Source: Nocardioides luteus
GTDB lineage: Bacteria > Actinomycetota > Actinomycetes > Propionibacteriales > Nocardioidaceae
Reading direction: 5' to 3'
Assembly: GCF_015752315.1 (NCBI RefSeq)
Contig: NZ_JADOVJ010000001.1
Span: 3,588,501 to 3,652,500, forward strand
DNA: 64,000 nt
The notes beneath the pieces were generated by a model. It saw only the letters and a program-made list of their open reading frames with translations, was not told the DNA's origin and did no database searches. A program made the translations under genes and the position numbers. Shown one piece after another: positions 1 through 8,672 of the stretch. Position 1 is the first letter of the stretch. Every line of letters begins with the position of its first letter.

Positions 1-270
1 CGTCTCGACGACCTCACCCTCGGCGTCGTCCGTGGTCGTGGCGACCCCGAGCCGCACCGTCGCGGAGTAGGCCTTCTCGGTCAGCATCAGGTGGCCGAGG
101 AGCCGGGTGGCCCGCTCCACCCCCAGGACGAGTACGCCGGTGGCCATCGGGTCCAGGGTGCCGGCATGCCCGACCTTGCGGGTGCCGGCCAACCGCCGGA
201 CGCGCGCGACGACGTCGTGGGAGGTGACCCCGGCAGGCTTGTCGACGATGACGAGGCCGGAGGGACTCAC
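1..270 (-). CDS. truB: tRNA pseudouridine(55) synthase TruB, N-terminal part (cut by window edge)
   Basis: TruB converts U55 in the T-loop of tRNAs to pseudouridine. The visible 90 codons read from GTG at 270 and contain the family signature [12 protein letters not shown] near the start, followed by [17 protein letters not shown], which carries the catalytic Asp. The C-terminal two thirds lie beyond the left edge. The GTG start overlaps the rbfA stop (GTGA), so translation is probably coupled to rbfA, the usual rbfA-truB arrangement downstream of infB. Confidence 0.95.
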   Translation of the reverse strand, partial: MSPSGLVIVDKPAGVTSHDVVARVRRLAGTRKVGHAGTLDPMATGVLVLGVERATRLLGHLMLTEKAYSATVRLGVATTTDDAEGEVVET

Positions 271-722
271 TCCTCCTCGTCCTCGTCCCACTCGTCCTCG
301 ATCTCGCGGGGCTTCTTGTAGGGGTCGGCCTCGCCGGCGTAGGTCTCCCCACGAGCGGCGGCGACCGCGTCGTCCTGCGCCTTGGCGCGGGCGAGCACGT
401 CGTCGAGGTGGCGGGCCGTCTCCGGCAGCGCGTCGTGGATGAACTCCAGCGTCGGGGCGGTGCGGGTGCCGAGCTGCTTGGCGACCTCGGAACGGATCAG
501 CCCCTTGGCCGACTCCAGCGCCGCGGCCGTGCCGGCCAGCTCGGCCTCCGAGTCGGCGCCCAGCACCGTGTAGAAGATCGTCGCCTGCTGACTGTCTCCG
601 GTCACTCGCACGTCGGTGACGGTGACGAACCCGATCCGCGGATCCTTGATCCGCCGCTCCAGCATCTGCGCCACGATGACCTTGATCCGGTCAGCGATCC
701 GGCGAACCCGTGGGCTACTCAT
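267..722 (-). CDS. rbfA: 30S ribosome-binding factor RbfA
   Basis: RbfA is a KH-like 16S rRNA maturation and cold-adaptation factor that binds the 30S subunit. The protein (about 151 aa) begins [20 protein letters not shown] and contains the [15 protein letters not shown] core typical of RbfA, ending in an acidic tail rich in Glu and Asp. I chose ATG at 722 rather than the in-frame GTG at 728: GAGAGA lies 8 nt before the ATG but only 2 nt before the GTG. The upstream intergenic region towards infB is filled by a tandem palindrome array. The gene overlaps truB by 4 nt. Confidence 0.95.
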   Translation of the reverse strand: MSSPRVRRIADRIKVIVAQMLERRIKDPRIGFVTVTDVRVTGDSQQATIFYTVLGADSEAELAGTAAALESAKGLIRSEVAKQLGTRTAPTLEFIHDALPETARHLDDVLARAKAQDDAVAAARGETYAGEADPYKKPREIEDEWDEDEEE

Positions 723-741
723 GTTCACACTCTCTCAAACC

Positions 742-916
742 GCGCCGATTCGGCGCTAATGTCTCAACTCGAAGCGCCGAGTCGGCGCTCATGTCTCACG
801 AACTGGCGCCGAGTCGGCGCGTATTCCCGGGGCAGACACGCCGACTCGACACGTACGTCCGGGACAAACGCGCCGAGTCGACGCATCTGTGCGGGACAGA
901 TGCGCCGACTCGGCAG
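742..916. repeat. Six-copy, 32-bp-period palindrome array between infB and rbfA
   Basis: A 15-bp palindrome of the form GCGCCGANTCGGCGC starts at 742, 774, 806, 838, 870 and 902, a period of exactly 32 bp. Copies 1-3 are perfect inverted repeats; 4-6 carry a few substitutions. The 17-bp spacers are themselves related: those after copies 1 and 2 share ATGTCTCA, and those after copies 3-5 share a CCGGG/GCGGGAC-like core. The array occupies practically the whole gap between the infB stop (927) and the rbfA start (722). If transcribed, it would fold into a row of short hairpins in the infB-rbfA mRNA. Confidence 0.9.
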
Positions 917-926
917 GGGTTGGGGA

Positions 927-3833
927 TCAGCCCCGGGGAATCTCCACCATCTCGAAGGCTTCGATGATGTCGCCTTCCTTGATGTCCTGGAAGTTCTTCA
1001 GGACCAGACCGCACTCGAAGCCCTCGCGGACCTCGGAGGCGTCGTCCTTCTCGCGGCGCAGCGAGGCCAGGTCGAGGTTGTCGGCCGCCACGGCGCCGTC
1101 GCGCAGGACGCGAACCTTGGCGTTGCGGCGGATGAGACCGCTGGTGACCATACAACCGGCGATGTTTCCGGCCTTGGACGAGCGGAAGATCGCACGGATC
1201 TCCGCCTGACCGAGGACCCGCTCCTCGTACTCCGGCTTGAGCATGCCCTTGAGGGCCGCCTCGATCTCCTCGATCGCCTGGTAGATGACCGAGTAGTAGC
1301 GGATCTCGACACCCTCGCGGTCGGCCATCTCCGTCGCCTTGCCCTGCGGGCGGACGTTGAAGCCGATGATGATCGCGTCGGAGGCAGCAGCCAGGTCGAC
1401 GTTGGTCTCGGTGATCGCACCGACACCGCGGTCGATGACCCGGATGGAGACCTCGTCGCCACCCACGTCGATCTTGGCCAGTGCGTCCTCGAGCGCCTCG
1501 ACCGAACCGGACACGTCGCCCTTGAGGATGAGGTTGAGCTCCTGGCTCTCGCCCTTCTCCATGGAGGCCATGAAGTCCTCCAGCGTGCGGCGTACGCGGC
1601 GCTTGGCCTGCTGCGCGGCACGCTCGCGTGCCTCGCGCTTCTCGGCGATCTGGCGAGCCATCCGGTCGTCCTCGACGACCAGGAAGCTCTGACCGGCACC
1701 CGGCACCGCCGAGAGACCCAGGACCATCGCCGGACGCGACGGGGTCGCCTCGGTGATCTCGTGGCCGTACTCGTCGATCATCGCGCGGACACGACCGTGG
1801 GCCGGGCCGGCGACGATGGACTCACCCACGCGCAGCGTGCCGCGCTGGACCAGGATGGTCGCGACCGGGCCGCGGCCACGGTCGAGGTGAGCCTCGATCA
1901 CGATGCCCTGCGCGTCCTGGCTGGCGTTGGCCTGCAGGTCGAGCGAGGCGTCGGCGGTCAGCACGACGGCCTCGAGGAGGCCATCGATGTTGATCCGCGA
2001 CTTCGCCGAGATCTCGACGAACATCGTGTCGCCGCCGTACTCCTCGGGGATGAGGCCGTACTCGGTCAGCTGGCCACGGACCTTGGTCGGGTCCGCCTCC
2101 GGCTTGTCGATCTTGTTGATCGCGACCACGATCGGGACACCGGCCGCCTTGGCGTGGTTGAGCGCCTCGATGGTCTGCGGCATCACACCGTCATCGGCCG
2201 CGACCACGAGGATCGCGAGGTCCGAGGACTGCGAACCACGGGCACGCATGGCGGTGAACGCCTCGTGACCCGGGGTGTCGATGAAGGTGATCTTGCGCTC
2301 GGTGCCGTCGACCTCGGTGGAGACCTGGTAGGCACCGATGTGCTGGGTGATGCCACCGGCCTCGCCCTCGATGACGTTGGCGTCACGGATGGCGTCGAGC
2401 AGCTTGGTCTTACCGTGGTCGACGTGACCCATGACGGTGACGACCGGCGGACGGACCGTCCAGTCGGACTCGTCGCCCTCGTCGCCGAGCTCGATGTCGA
2501 AGGACTCCAGCAGCTCGCGGTCCTCGTCCTCCGGGGAGACGACCTGGACGACGTAGTTGAGCTCCTCACCGAGCAGCTCGAGGGTCTCGTCGTTGACGGA
2601 CTCGGTCGCGGTGACCATCTCACCGAGGCCGAACAGCATCTGCACCAGCTGAGCCGGGTCGACGTTGATCTTCTCGGCGAAGTCGGTCAGCGAGGCGCCA
2701 CGGGCGAGACGCACGGTCTCCCCGTTGCCCTTGCGTACGCGGATGCCACCGATCGTCGGGGCCTCCATGGCCTCGAACTCCTGGCGACGCGCCCGCTTCG
2801 ACTTCCGGCCACGACGCGAGGGACCACCCGGGCGACCGAAGGCACCCTGGGTCGTTCCGCGACCGCCGGGACGACCGGCACCGGGACGACCGCCACCGGG
2901 ACCGCCGCCGAAGCCGCCGCCACCGGGACGACCGGCACCGCCGCCGCCACCGGGACGCCCACCGGCGCCCGGACGACCGCCGCCACCGGGACGACCCGGG
3001 GCACCGGCACGACCACCGGGACCGCCACCAGGACGGGCACCGAACGCGGCCGGGGACTTCGGCATCATCGCCGGGTTGGGACGCGGCATGCCGGGACGGC
3101 CACCGGTCTGGCCACCCTCACGGGCGGCAGCAGGACGCGGCGGACGCTGGTCGCCACCGGCCGGGGCACCGCCCTGGCCACCCTGGCCTCCACCCTGGCC
3201 GCCGGGACGCGGACGCCCCATGCCCTGGTTGGAGGAGAACGGGTTGTTGCCCGGGCGCGGAGCGCCGGGCTTGCCGACCGGACGCGGTCCGGGACGACCG
3301 GTACCGGCGCCGCCGGTGCCACCCGCGCCACCGCGGGCCGCGGGGGCCTGCGGACGGGCGCCGGGCTTCGGGGCGCCAGGCTTGGGCGCACCCGGCTTGG
3401 CAGCCGCCGGCTTCGGGCTGGGCTTGGGCGCGGTGGGCGCCGATGCCGACGCCGCAGGCGCGACCGGTGCGGCCTCGGCCTTCTTGGCCGGGGGCTTCGG
3501 GCCGGGCTTGGGCGCGGCCGGCTTGGACGCAGCGGGCGCCTCGGCAGGCTTCTCGGGCGCCGTGTCCGCAGCCTTCTTGGGGGCCGCAGGCTTAGGAGCT
3601 GCCGGCTTCGGGCCGGGCTTGGGGGCAGGCTTCTCGTCGGTGGACGCGGAACCACCCTTGCCGCCGGCCTTCAGGCCGGGGCCGATCTCCTTGCGGAAAC
3701 GCATCTCCGCAGGCAGCTCGACGGTCGAGCTCGCCGACTTGACGAACTCACCCATCTCCTTGAACTTCTCGAGAACGAACTTGCTCTCGACTCCGAACTC
3801 TTTGGCGAGCTCGTGGACTCGGGTCTTAGCCAC
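927..3833 (-). CDS. infB: Translation initiation factor IF-2
   Basis: IF-2 is the GTPase that places fMet-tRNA on the 30S subunit and promotes subunit joining. The protein is about 968 aa. It has an N-terminal IF2_N helix module ([14 protein letters not shown]) and a long Pro/Ala then Gly/Arg/Pro low-complexity linker (about residues 55-330). A second IF2_N module and the G domain follow, with GHVDHGKT at 469-476, DTPGHEAF from 519 and [10 protein letters not shown], then the C-terminal barrel domains. GTG at 3833 is chosen because AAGGAG lies 4 nt upstream; the longer in-frame start at 3851 would bury that ribosome-binding site. The DNA at about 2830-3060 is internally repetitive (runs of CCACCGGGACGACC). 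Confidence 0.97.
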   Translation of the reverse strand: MAKTRVHELAKEFGVESKFVLEKFKEMGEFVKSASSTVELPAEMRFRKEIGPGLKAGGKGGSASTDEKPAPKPGPKPAAPKPAAPKKAADTAPEKPAEAPAASKPAAPKPGPKPPAKKAEAAPVAPAASASAPTAPKPSPKPAAAKPGAPKPGAPKPGARPQAPAARGGAGGTGGAGTGRPGPRPVGKPGAPRPGNNPFSSNQGMGRPRPGGQGGGQGGQGGAPAGGDQRPPRPAAAREGGQTGGRPGMPRPNPAMMPKSPAAFGARPGGGPGGRAGAPGRPGGGGRPGAGGRPGGGGGAGRPGGGGFGGGPGGGRPGAGRPGGRGTTQGAFGRPGGPSRRGRKSKRARRQEFEAMEAPTIGGIRVRKGNGETVRLARGASLTDFAEKINVDPAQLVQMLFGLGEMVTATESVNDETLELLGEELNYVVQVVSPEDEDRELLESFDIELGDEGDESDWTVRPPVVTVMGHVDHGKTKLLDAIRDANVIEGEAGGITQHIGAYQVSTEVDGTERKITFIDTPGHEAFTAMRARGSQSSDLAILVVAADDGVMPQTIEALNHAKAAGVPIVVAINKIDKPEADPTKVRGQLTEYGLIPEEYGGDTMFVEISAKSRINIDGLLEAVVLTADASLDLQANASQDAQGIVIEAHLDRGRGPVATILVQRGTLRVGESIVAGPAHGRVRAMIDEYGHEITEATPSRPAMVLGLSAVPGAGQSFLVVEDDRMARQIAEKREARERAAQQAKRRVRRTLEDFMASMEKGESQELNLILKGDVSGSVEALEDALAKIDVGGDEVSIRVIDRGVGAITETNVDLAAASDAIIIGFNVRPQGKATEMADREGVEIRYYSVIYQAIEEIEAALKGMLKPEYEERVLGQAEIRAIFRSSKAGNIAGCMVTSGLIRRNAKVRVLRDGAVAADNLDLASLRREKDDASEVREGFECGLVLKNFQDIKEGDIIEAFEMVEIPRG

Positions 3834-3926
3834 GCTTCTCCTTCTGGCCACAGACCCAAATCCGGGTGAAAACTGTGACCACTAGTGGGTGTAGAACACG
3901 CTCATCGCGAAGTACTCATCGAGTGC

Positions 3927-4289
3927 TCATGAGCTTTTGCTCCAATTCCTGGTCAGTTGACCGTCGGCGACGGTCGTGGGTGTCTGGCGCGTGTCGAGGT
4001 AGTCCTCCACCGGTGCGCTGGAAAGCCCGCCCTCGGCCCCCTTACCTTTCGGGAACAGGGCCCGGGTGAACGCCTTCCGGCGCACCGCGAGTTCGTAGCA
4101 CTCACGCGTGGGGTGCAGATGCGCCCCTCGCCCGGGTGCGGTGGCTGTCGGATCGGGCACCACGGCCGGCTGGCCGTTGCGGTCCGAGCCGGCGGTCACC
4201 CGCAACAACTCGCGCTTGGCGGCTCGCTTCCGGCAACCAACGCACGTACGGACAGGTCCGTGCTGCGTAGTTTCTTCGAGGCGTTCCAC
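3927..4289 (-). CDS. ylxR: YlxR/RnpM family RNA-binding protein (DUF448)
   Basis: This is a small basic nucleic-acid-binding protein of the YlxR (DUF448) family. In Firmicutes the homologue modulates RNase P, hence the name RnpM. It carries the signature RTCVGCRKRAAKRELLR near residue 14, a GRGAHLHPTRECYE segment and a basic region after it. The 120-aa length is normal for actinobacterial members with a C-terminal extension. GTG at 4289 follows AAGGA closely. It sits between nusA and infB in the usual nusA operon order, but a hydrolase gene is inserted upstream. Confidence 0.9.
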   Translation of the reverse strand: MERLEETTQHGPVRTCVGCRKRAAKRELLRVTAGSDRNGQPAVVPDPTATAPGRGAHLHPTRECYELAVRRKAFTRALFPKGKGAEGGLSSAPVEDYLDTRQTPTTVADGQLTRNWSKSS

Positions 4290-4366
4290 CGATCCTTAAC
4301 ACTACCGCTTCCGGGGTTCGGTAGACGAAACCGGGGCACAGGTCGTTCTTATTCCGTGACCCGCGC

Positions 4367-5200
4367 TCACAAGATGGCGGCGATCTCCGGCCACGCCAGC
4401 AGCCCGAGCTCGCGGTCGGCGCGCTCCGACCCGCCCCAGGCGAGCGTCCGGCTCGGCGGGAGCACCGGCTCCCCCGGCAGCACGACCCGGTGACCGGCCT
4501 CCGGATGGGTGACCACGATCGTCTCCAGGTCGTGGGCCGTACGCCGCCGCCGGACCGCCTCGGCGAAGAGGACCGAGGGCCACAGCGCGTCGTCTCCCCC
4601 GGCGACCACCACGACGTCACCGGCGATGCGCTCGACCGGGATGGTCGCCGCGGGGACGCGGTCGGCGTACTTCTCCAGGGCCGCGAGGTAGGCCTCGCAG
4701 AACGACGGCAGCTCCCCGTCGGCCTCCTTGACGGCATCCTCGATCGCCTCGTCGGCAAAGGGCACGAACGGCACCTGCTCGCCGCGCAGCGTCCACGAGG
4801 AGCGCTGCGGCCGCTCGTCGCTGAGGCCGGCCCAGGAGACGTACGTCGGGGAGATCGCCACGACCGCGTCGATCTCGGGATGCAGGGTGCCGAGCAGCAG
4901 CGCGGCCTGGGCACCCCAGGACGTCCCGAGCACCACCAGCCGCTCGTAGCGGGAGTGGAGGTCGGTGAGGACGTCGTCGAACGTCTCCAGCGGCACCAGC
5001 CGGGCCTCTCCCGGCTGGCCGGGGCCACGGAAGTAGCGGATCGACGCCGCGGCGACCCCGTGGGAGGCGAGCATCCGGCACCGGTCGGTCTCGATCCGTC
5101 CCGAGGACCCCGAGAGGACGAGTACGCCGGTGGTGGCCCCCTCCGGCTCCAGCAGGACGCCCTCGGGGTCGGTCAGAGTGGTCTCACGCACGCTGGACAT
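4367..5200 (-). CDS. Alpha/beta hydrolase of the BAAT/acyl-CoA thioester hydrolase C-terminal type
   Basis: This is a predicted cytoplasmic alpha/beta hydrolase of about 277 aa. The nucleophile elbow is GTSWGAQAAL, an Asp lies in GGDDALWPS and the likely catalytic His is in PEAGHRVV. That order and spacing resemble the C-terminal domain of bile-acid-CoA:amino acid N-acyltransferase/acyl-CoA thioesterase proteins and dienelactone hydrolases. The substrate is unknown. ATG at 5200 is used; GTG at 5206 is possible. The gene lies about 26 nt downstream of nusA and 77 nt upstream of ylxR, an unusual insertion in this operon. Confidence 0.75.
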   Translation of the reverse strand: MSSVRETTLTDPEGVLLEPEGATTGVLVLSGSSGRIETDRCRMLASHGVAAASIRYFRGPGQPGEARLVPLETFDDVLTDLHSRYERLVVLGTSWGAQAALLLGTLHPEIDAVVAISPTYVSWAGLSDERPQRSSWTLRGEQVPFVPFADEAIEDAVKEADGELPSFCEAYLAALEKYADRVPAATIPVERIAGDVVVVAGGDDALWPSVLFAEAVRRRRTAHDLETIVVTHPEAGHRVVLPGEPVLPPSRTLAWGGSERADRELGLLAWPEIAAIL

Positions 5201-5226
5201 GCGCACAGGCTAACGCCGCGCCGGAC

Positions 5227-6204
5227 TCAGGCGACCGGGGTCTCCTCGTCGGAGCGGATGTCGATGCGCCAGCCGGTGAGGCGGGCCGCCAGGCGGGCGT
5301 TCTGCCCCTCCTTGCCGATCGCCAGCGAGAGCTGGTAGTCGGGCACCACGACGCGGGCGGACTTCGTCGCCTCGTCGATGATCTCGACCGAGGAGACCCG
5401 GGCCGGCGACAGGGCGGAGGCGACGAGCACCTTCGGGTCCTCGGACCAGTCGACGATGTCGATCTTCTCGCCCTGCAGCTCGGACATCACCTGGCGGACC
5501 CGCTGGCCCATCGGGCCGATGCAGGCACCCTTGGCGTTGACGCCGGGGACGGTCGACTTGACCGCGATCTTGGTGCGGTGACCCGCCTCGCGAGCGATCG
5601 CGGCGATCTCCACGGTGCCGTCGGCGATCTCGGGCACCTCGAAGGAGAAGAGCTTCTTGACCAGGTTGGGGTGGGAGCGCGAGAGCGTGATCTGCGGTCC
5701 GCGCATGCCCTTGCGCACGCTCACGACCAGGGCCTTGATCCGGGTGCCGTGGCCATAGTCCTCGCCCGGCACGCGCTCGGAGAGCGGGATGACGCCCTCG
5801 AGCCGGCCCAGGTCGACGAGCACGTCGTCGGGGTTGCGGCCCTGCTGGATGACGCCGGAGAGGATGTCGCCCTCCTTGCCGGAGAACTCACCGAACTTCA
5901 CGTCGTCCTCGGCGTCGCGCAGCCGCTGCAGCACGATCTGCTTGGCCGTGGTGGCCGCGATCCGGCCGAAGCCCTCGGGCGTGTCGTCGTACTCCCCGAC
6001 GACGTTGCCCTCGTCGTCGACCTCGGAGGCCAGCACGCGGACGTGACCGGTCTTGCGGTCCAGGTCGACCCGCGCCTTCGTCTGGGCGCCCTCGGTCTTG
6101 TGATAGGCGGTCAGCAGCCCCTGCTCGATCGCCTCGACGAGCACATCGAGCGAGATCTCCCGCTCCCGCTCCAGCATCCGCAGGATGCTCATATCGATGT
6201 CCAT
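5227..6204 (-). CDS. nusA: Transcription termination/antitermination protein NusA
   Basis: NusA binds RNA polymerase and nascent RNA to control pausing, termination and antitermination. The 325-aa protein has the N-terminal polymerase-binding domain ([17 protein letters not shown]), an S1 domain and two KH domains, with [15 protein letters not shown] and [18 protein letters not shown] visible. It lacks the C-terminal acidic repeats of proteobacterial NusA, as is normal in actinobacteria. ATG at 6204 is preceded by GGGGAG with a 6-nt spacer. It starts 3 nt after the rimP stop, in the standard rimP-nusA-ylxR-infB order. Confidence 0.97.
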   Translation of the reverse strand: MDIDMSILRMLEREREISLDVLVEAIEQGLLTAYHKTEGAQTKARVDLDRKTGHVRVLASEVDDEGNVVGEYDDTPEGFGRIAATTAKQIVLQRLRDAEDDVKFGEFSGKEGDILSGVIQQGRNPDDVLVDLGRLEGVIPLSERVPGEDYGHGTRIKALVVSVRKGMRGPQITLSRSHPNLVKKLFSFEVPEIADGTVEIAAIAREAGHRTKIAVKSTVPGVNAKGACIGPMGQRVRQVMSELQGEKIDIVDWSEDPKVLVASALSPARVSSVEIIDEATKSARVVVPDYQLSLAIGKEGQNARLAARLTGWRIDIRSDEETPVA

Positions 6205-6207
6205 GGC

Positions 6208-6708
6208 CTACTCCCCCTCGTCGATCCGCTTGAACTCGATCTGCACAAGCGCCTTCTTCACGTCCGCGTACGCCACCTCGCGGCGCTTCCCGCTCACCTC
6301 GAGGCTCACCCGATCCTCGTCGGACTCCTTGACGCGTCCGGTGAACGTGGACCCGTCGGTGGCGGTCACCTTGACCAGGCGACCCTTGTTGCGGCGCCAG
6401 TGGCGCGGCAGGGTCAGCGGCCGGTCGACACCGGGAGAGGTGACCTCGAGCGTGTAGGGCTGCTCACCCATGACGTCGGACTCGTCGAGGACCCGGTTGA
6501 CCTCACGGGTCGCCTCGGTGACCTCCTCATGGGTGATCCCACCGTCCTTGTCGACGGCGATCCGCAGGATCCGGCGCTTGCCGGCCGGCGTGATCTCCAC
6601 GGCCTCGATGTCGAGACCCAGGGCCTGGAGCGGGTCGGCGAGGGCCTTGTCGATGGCACTCGCGATCGCGTCCTTCCGCTCAGCACTCAACGCGATCTCC
6701 CCCTGCAT
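6208..6708 (-). CDS. rimP: Ribosome maturation factor RimP
   Basis: RimP is required for maturation of the 30S subunit. The protein contains DPLQALGLDIEAVEI, LRIAVDKDGGITHEEV and the highly conserved YTLEVTSPGVDRPL, followed by a C-terminal SH3-like domain, all characteristic of RimP. The start is uncertain: ATG at 6708 has only a weak upstream site, while a TTG at 6690 is preceded by GGGGGAG with a 6-nt gap, so the true protein may be six residues shorter. It heads the rimP-nusA operon and is divergent from the lipoprotein gene at 6859. Confidence 0.93.
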   Translation of the reverse strand: MQGEIALSAERKDAIASAIDKALADPLQALGLDIEAVEITPAGKRRILRIAVDKDGGITHEEVTEATREVNRVLDESDVMGEQPYTLEVTSPGVDRPLTLPRHWRRNKGRLVKVTATDGSTFTGRVKESDEDRVSLEVSGKRREVAYADVKKALVQIEFKRIDEGE

Positions 6709-6858
6709 CCTGTTGTCCGGTCCTGTTGTCGTGCGCCTCCGAGCACGCGGCGCCTCTGGTGACACCATACCTGTACGCCTCGGGTGTCTCGAACGCCGCG
6801 CGGCTGTGTTGGAAAGCCGCTGACGCGGCTCCCGCGGGGTGTCGTTAGGGTTCCTCAC
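6709..6858. promoter_or_regulatory. Divergent promoter region between rimP and the lipoprotein gene
   Basis: This 150-bp gap must hold promoters for the rimP-nusA operon (minus) and for the lipoprotein/DUF4439 pair (plus). It contains a small hairpin, AGCCGC-TGAC-GCGGCT (6815-6830). A TAGGGT sequence (6846-6851) lies just 7 nt before the GTG at 6859 and would suit a -10 element of a leaderless transcript. No convincing -35 was found. This is inference from spacing only. Confidence 0.35.
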
Positions 6859-7296
6859 GTGACCAGCGCACGTGCCCTCCGGATGCTCTCTCGGCGCACC
6901 GCCGTGGGTGCTGCCGTGGTCGCTCCGCTGGCCGCCTCGGCGTGTTCGGCCTCGGAGACGCTGGATCATGTCAAAGCCCCTCCACCCAGCACTCCCCCGG
7001 CCCCCGCCAACCCCGACCAGAGTGTGATCGACGCCACGGTCGCGGAGATCCTCGGCGCCGACGACGGGGCTCCGGCGGCGTTCGTCCAGCTCCACCGCGT
7101 GCACATCGAGGCGCTGGCGCCGACCAAGGGGGTGACCGCCGCGCCCGCGAGCGGACGCTGGCAGGAACGACAGCTGGCCCTGGTCTCGACGCTCACCGCC
7201 GCAGCCGGTCGCGCGGCGGACCCGCAGCTGATCACGCTGCTCGCCTCGGCCGCCGCCGGCCAGCAGCAGCTCCTCCACGGACGGGGGCTGGCATGA
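6859..7296 (+). CDS. Predicted Tat-exported lipoprotein, partner of the DUF4439 gene
   Basis: This is a small secreted protein (about 145 aa). From GTG 6859 the N-terminus contains LSRRTAVGAAVVAPLAASAC: a twin-arginine motif, a short hydrophobic core and a Cys in a lipobox-like context, so it is probably a membrane-anchored lipoprotein. The mature part is Pro-rich, then alpha-helical and Ala-rich (FVQLHRVHIEALAPTKG), with no catalytic motif I recognise. The stop overlaps the next gene's ATG (ATGA), implying coupling. As I recall, Rv2843 and Rv2844 occupy the same place between rimP and proS in M. tuberculosis. Its function is unknown. Confidence 0.7.
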   Translation: MTSARALRMLSRRTAVGAAVVAPLAASACSASETLDHVKAPPPSTPPAPANPDQSVIDATVAEILGADDGAPAAFVQLHRVHIEALAPTKGVTAAPASGRWQERQLALVSTLTAAAGRAADPQLITLLASAAAGQQQLLHGRGLA

Positions 7297-7724
7297 CGAC
7301 CGCGGACACCGCCTCGACGGAGGCCGTCCAGGCGGCACTCGCCGTCGAGCACGCCGCGATCTTCGTCCTCGGCGCGCTCGGCGGACTCACCTCCGCCTCC
7401 GCCGCACCGGCCCTGGCGCGGGCGCTGACCGACGCCTACGACGACCACGTGAACGCCCGGGAGGCGCTGGCCGCGCACGTGGTGGCCGCCGGGATCGAAC
7501 CGGTCGCGCCCTCGGCCGTCTACGACCTGCCCGGGCGGATCGGCACCGAGGCCCGCATCGCCGCTGCGGCGCTGCGCCTCGAGAAGGACACCACCGCGAC
7601 CTACCTGTCGCTGGCCCCGAAGGCGACCGGCACCGACCGGACCCTGCTGATCCAGCTGCTGTGCCGGGCGGCCGCGCGGCAGCTCGATCTGGGCGCGAAG
7701 CCGTCCGCGTTCCCGGGGACCTGA
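7293..7724 (+). CDS. Ferritin-like DUF4439 domain protein
   Basis: This 143-aa, Ala-rich, all-helical protein matches the ferritin-like DUF4439 family. It has an N-terminal helix with AVEHAAIFVLGALGG, a second helix DAYDDHVNAREALAAHV, and a conserved YDLPGRIGTEARIAAAALRLEKDT stretch (read across two helices). Spaced His, Glu and Asp residues could mimic ferritin-type metal ligands, but metal binding is not established. It is translationally coupled to the preceding lipoprotein by a 4-base overlap; the two probably act together at the envelope. Its substrate or partner is unknown. Confidence 0.75.
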   Translation: MTTADTASTEAVQAALAVEHAAIFVLGALGGLTSASAAPALARALTDAYDDHVNAREALAAHVVAAGIEPVAPSAVYDLPGRIGTEARIAAAALRLEKDTTATYLSLAPKATGTDRTLLIQLLCRAAARQLDLGAKPSAFPGT

Positions 7725-7749
7725 GCCACTCAGGCCCGAAAAGCCGAGA

Positions 7750-7830
7750 TGGCCCGCGAACCGTCCGGCGCGGGAGACTCCCGAGATGTCTCCCGAGACC
7801 GGGCGGCTCGCGGGCCAGGTTTTGGCCTGG
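7750..7830. terminator. Large imperfect hairpin after the DUF4439 gene, probable bidirectional terminator
   Basis: The outer arms TGGCCCGCGA (7750-7759) and TCGCGGGCCA (7808-7817) are perfect inverses. An inner hairpin GGGAGAC/GTCTCCC sits at 7772-7778 and 7788-7794. A second hairpin, CCAGG-TTTTGG-CCTGG (7815-7830), follows at once. The flanking genes converge here, which suits a two-way terminator. Confidence 0.65.
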
Positions 7831-7868
7831 ACACGAGGCCTGAGAAGTCGCCTTCGGCTGAACCCCTC

Positions 7869-7936
7869 TTGCAGAAGTATGCAATCCCCGCTCAGAGTGG
7901 CCCAGACCCGCAAAAGCGCATTGCAAGAACTTGCAA
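7869..7936. promoter_or_regulatory. Pair of TTGCA-N6-TGCAA palindromes with no downstream gene
   Basis: TTGCAGAAGTATGCAA (7869-7884) and TTGCAAGAACTTGCAA (7921-7936) are two 16-bp palindromes of the same form, 52 bp apart. They look like operator sites of a LacI-type regulator; I recall CTTGCAG-type repeats for Streptomyces MalR. Both neighbouring genes end towards this region, so no obvious target promoter exists. They could be leftovers of a lost gene, or bind a protein for another purpose. Confidence 0.45.
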
Positions 7937-7947
7937 CTTTTCTGGCG

Positions 7948-8652
7948 TCATTCCCAGGAGCGGATGATGTGGTGTATGTCGCTCAACCGGTGGGCGACGG
8001 CGTCCGGGGAGCCCTCGCTGTGGCCGACCTGGCTGCTCGGGATGTTGCTGTGCGGGATGTGGATCGCCCGAAGACCGGCCTCCTGAGCACCGTACACATC
8101 GTCGAAGAGCCTGTCGCCCACGTAGACGCATCGAGACGGATCCGAGACCTTCACGGCCGCCATCGCCGCGTGGAACGCCTCCTCGGCCGGCTTCGTCCAC
8201 GGGACCTCGGAGGTGTAGACGTCACCGTCGAGCAGATCGAGCACGCCGTCGCGCTCGAAGAACCCGCGGTGCCACGCGCGCGGCCAGATCGTGTTGGACA
8301 GCACCCCGACACGTACGCCGTCGGCGCGGAGCGCCTCCCACAGCGGCCCGACCTCGGGGTCGGTCAGCGTGTGCGGCTCCCAGAACTCGTAGTAGGCGTC
8401 GAGCAGCTCCGGGTCGTGCTCCAGTCCGGCCTCGGCGAAGAGATCGTCGATCGTGGAGCTCTGCTGGTGGTCGCGGCTCCGGGCCCAGATCGTGTCGCCG
8501 GCCTGGTGGAGCCGGGTCGCGTTGACCGGGTGGTCGTCGTCGCAGGCTCCTCTGACCGCCTGGGCGAGCGCCAGCGACTCCGCATGGAAGTCGATGTCGT
8601 GCCACTTCGTCAGCGTGCCGCCCCAGTCGAAGATCACCGCGTCGATCGCCAT
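7948..8652 (-). CDS. HAD-superfamily hydrolase with a DxGGT variant of motif I
   Basis: This 234-aa protein has the HAD Rossmann fold with a helical cap. Motif I is FDWGGTLT (Asp9 nucleophile), motif II is VLSNT, the motif III Lys is in WTKPAEEAF and motif IV is GDRLFDDVYGA. The second Asp of the usual DxDGT motif, which acts as general acid/base in phosphatases, is Gly11 here, so ordinary phosphatase activity is in doubt. It may act on another class of substrate (dehalogenase-like or phosphonatase-like HADs also vary here). ATG at 8652. It is separated from the CoA-transferase upstream by only 20 nt and may share its transcript. Confidence 0.8.
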   Translation of the reverse strand: MAIDAVIFDWGGTLTKWHDIDFHAESLALAQAVRGACDDDHPVNATRLHQAGDTIWARSRDHQQSSTIDDLFAEAGLEHDPELLDAYYEFWEPHTLTDPEVGPLWEALRADGVRVGVLSNTIWPRAWHRGFFERDGVLDLLDGDVYTSEVPWTKPAEEAFHAAMAAVKVSDPSRCVYVGDRLFDDVYGAQEAGLRAIHIPHSNIPSSQVGHSEGSPDAVAHRLSDIHHIIRSWE

Positions 8653-8672
8653 GGCTCGACCCTAGCGGCGCC

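Noticed and set aside
742..916. The palindrome array as a CRISPR
   Set aside because: Repeats are only 15 bp, spacers 17 bp and similar to one another, and no cas gene is near. It is a tandem palindromic repeat.
408..3869. A 1153-residue open frame on the plus strand opposite infB
   Set aside because: It is antisense to the clear IF2 coding region, with low-complexity composition, and arises because high-GC DNA has few stops.
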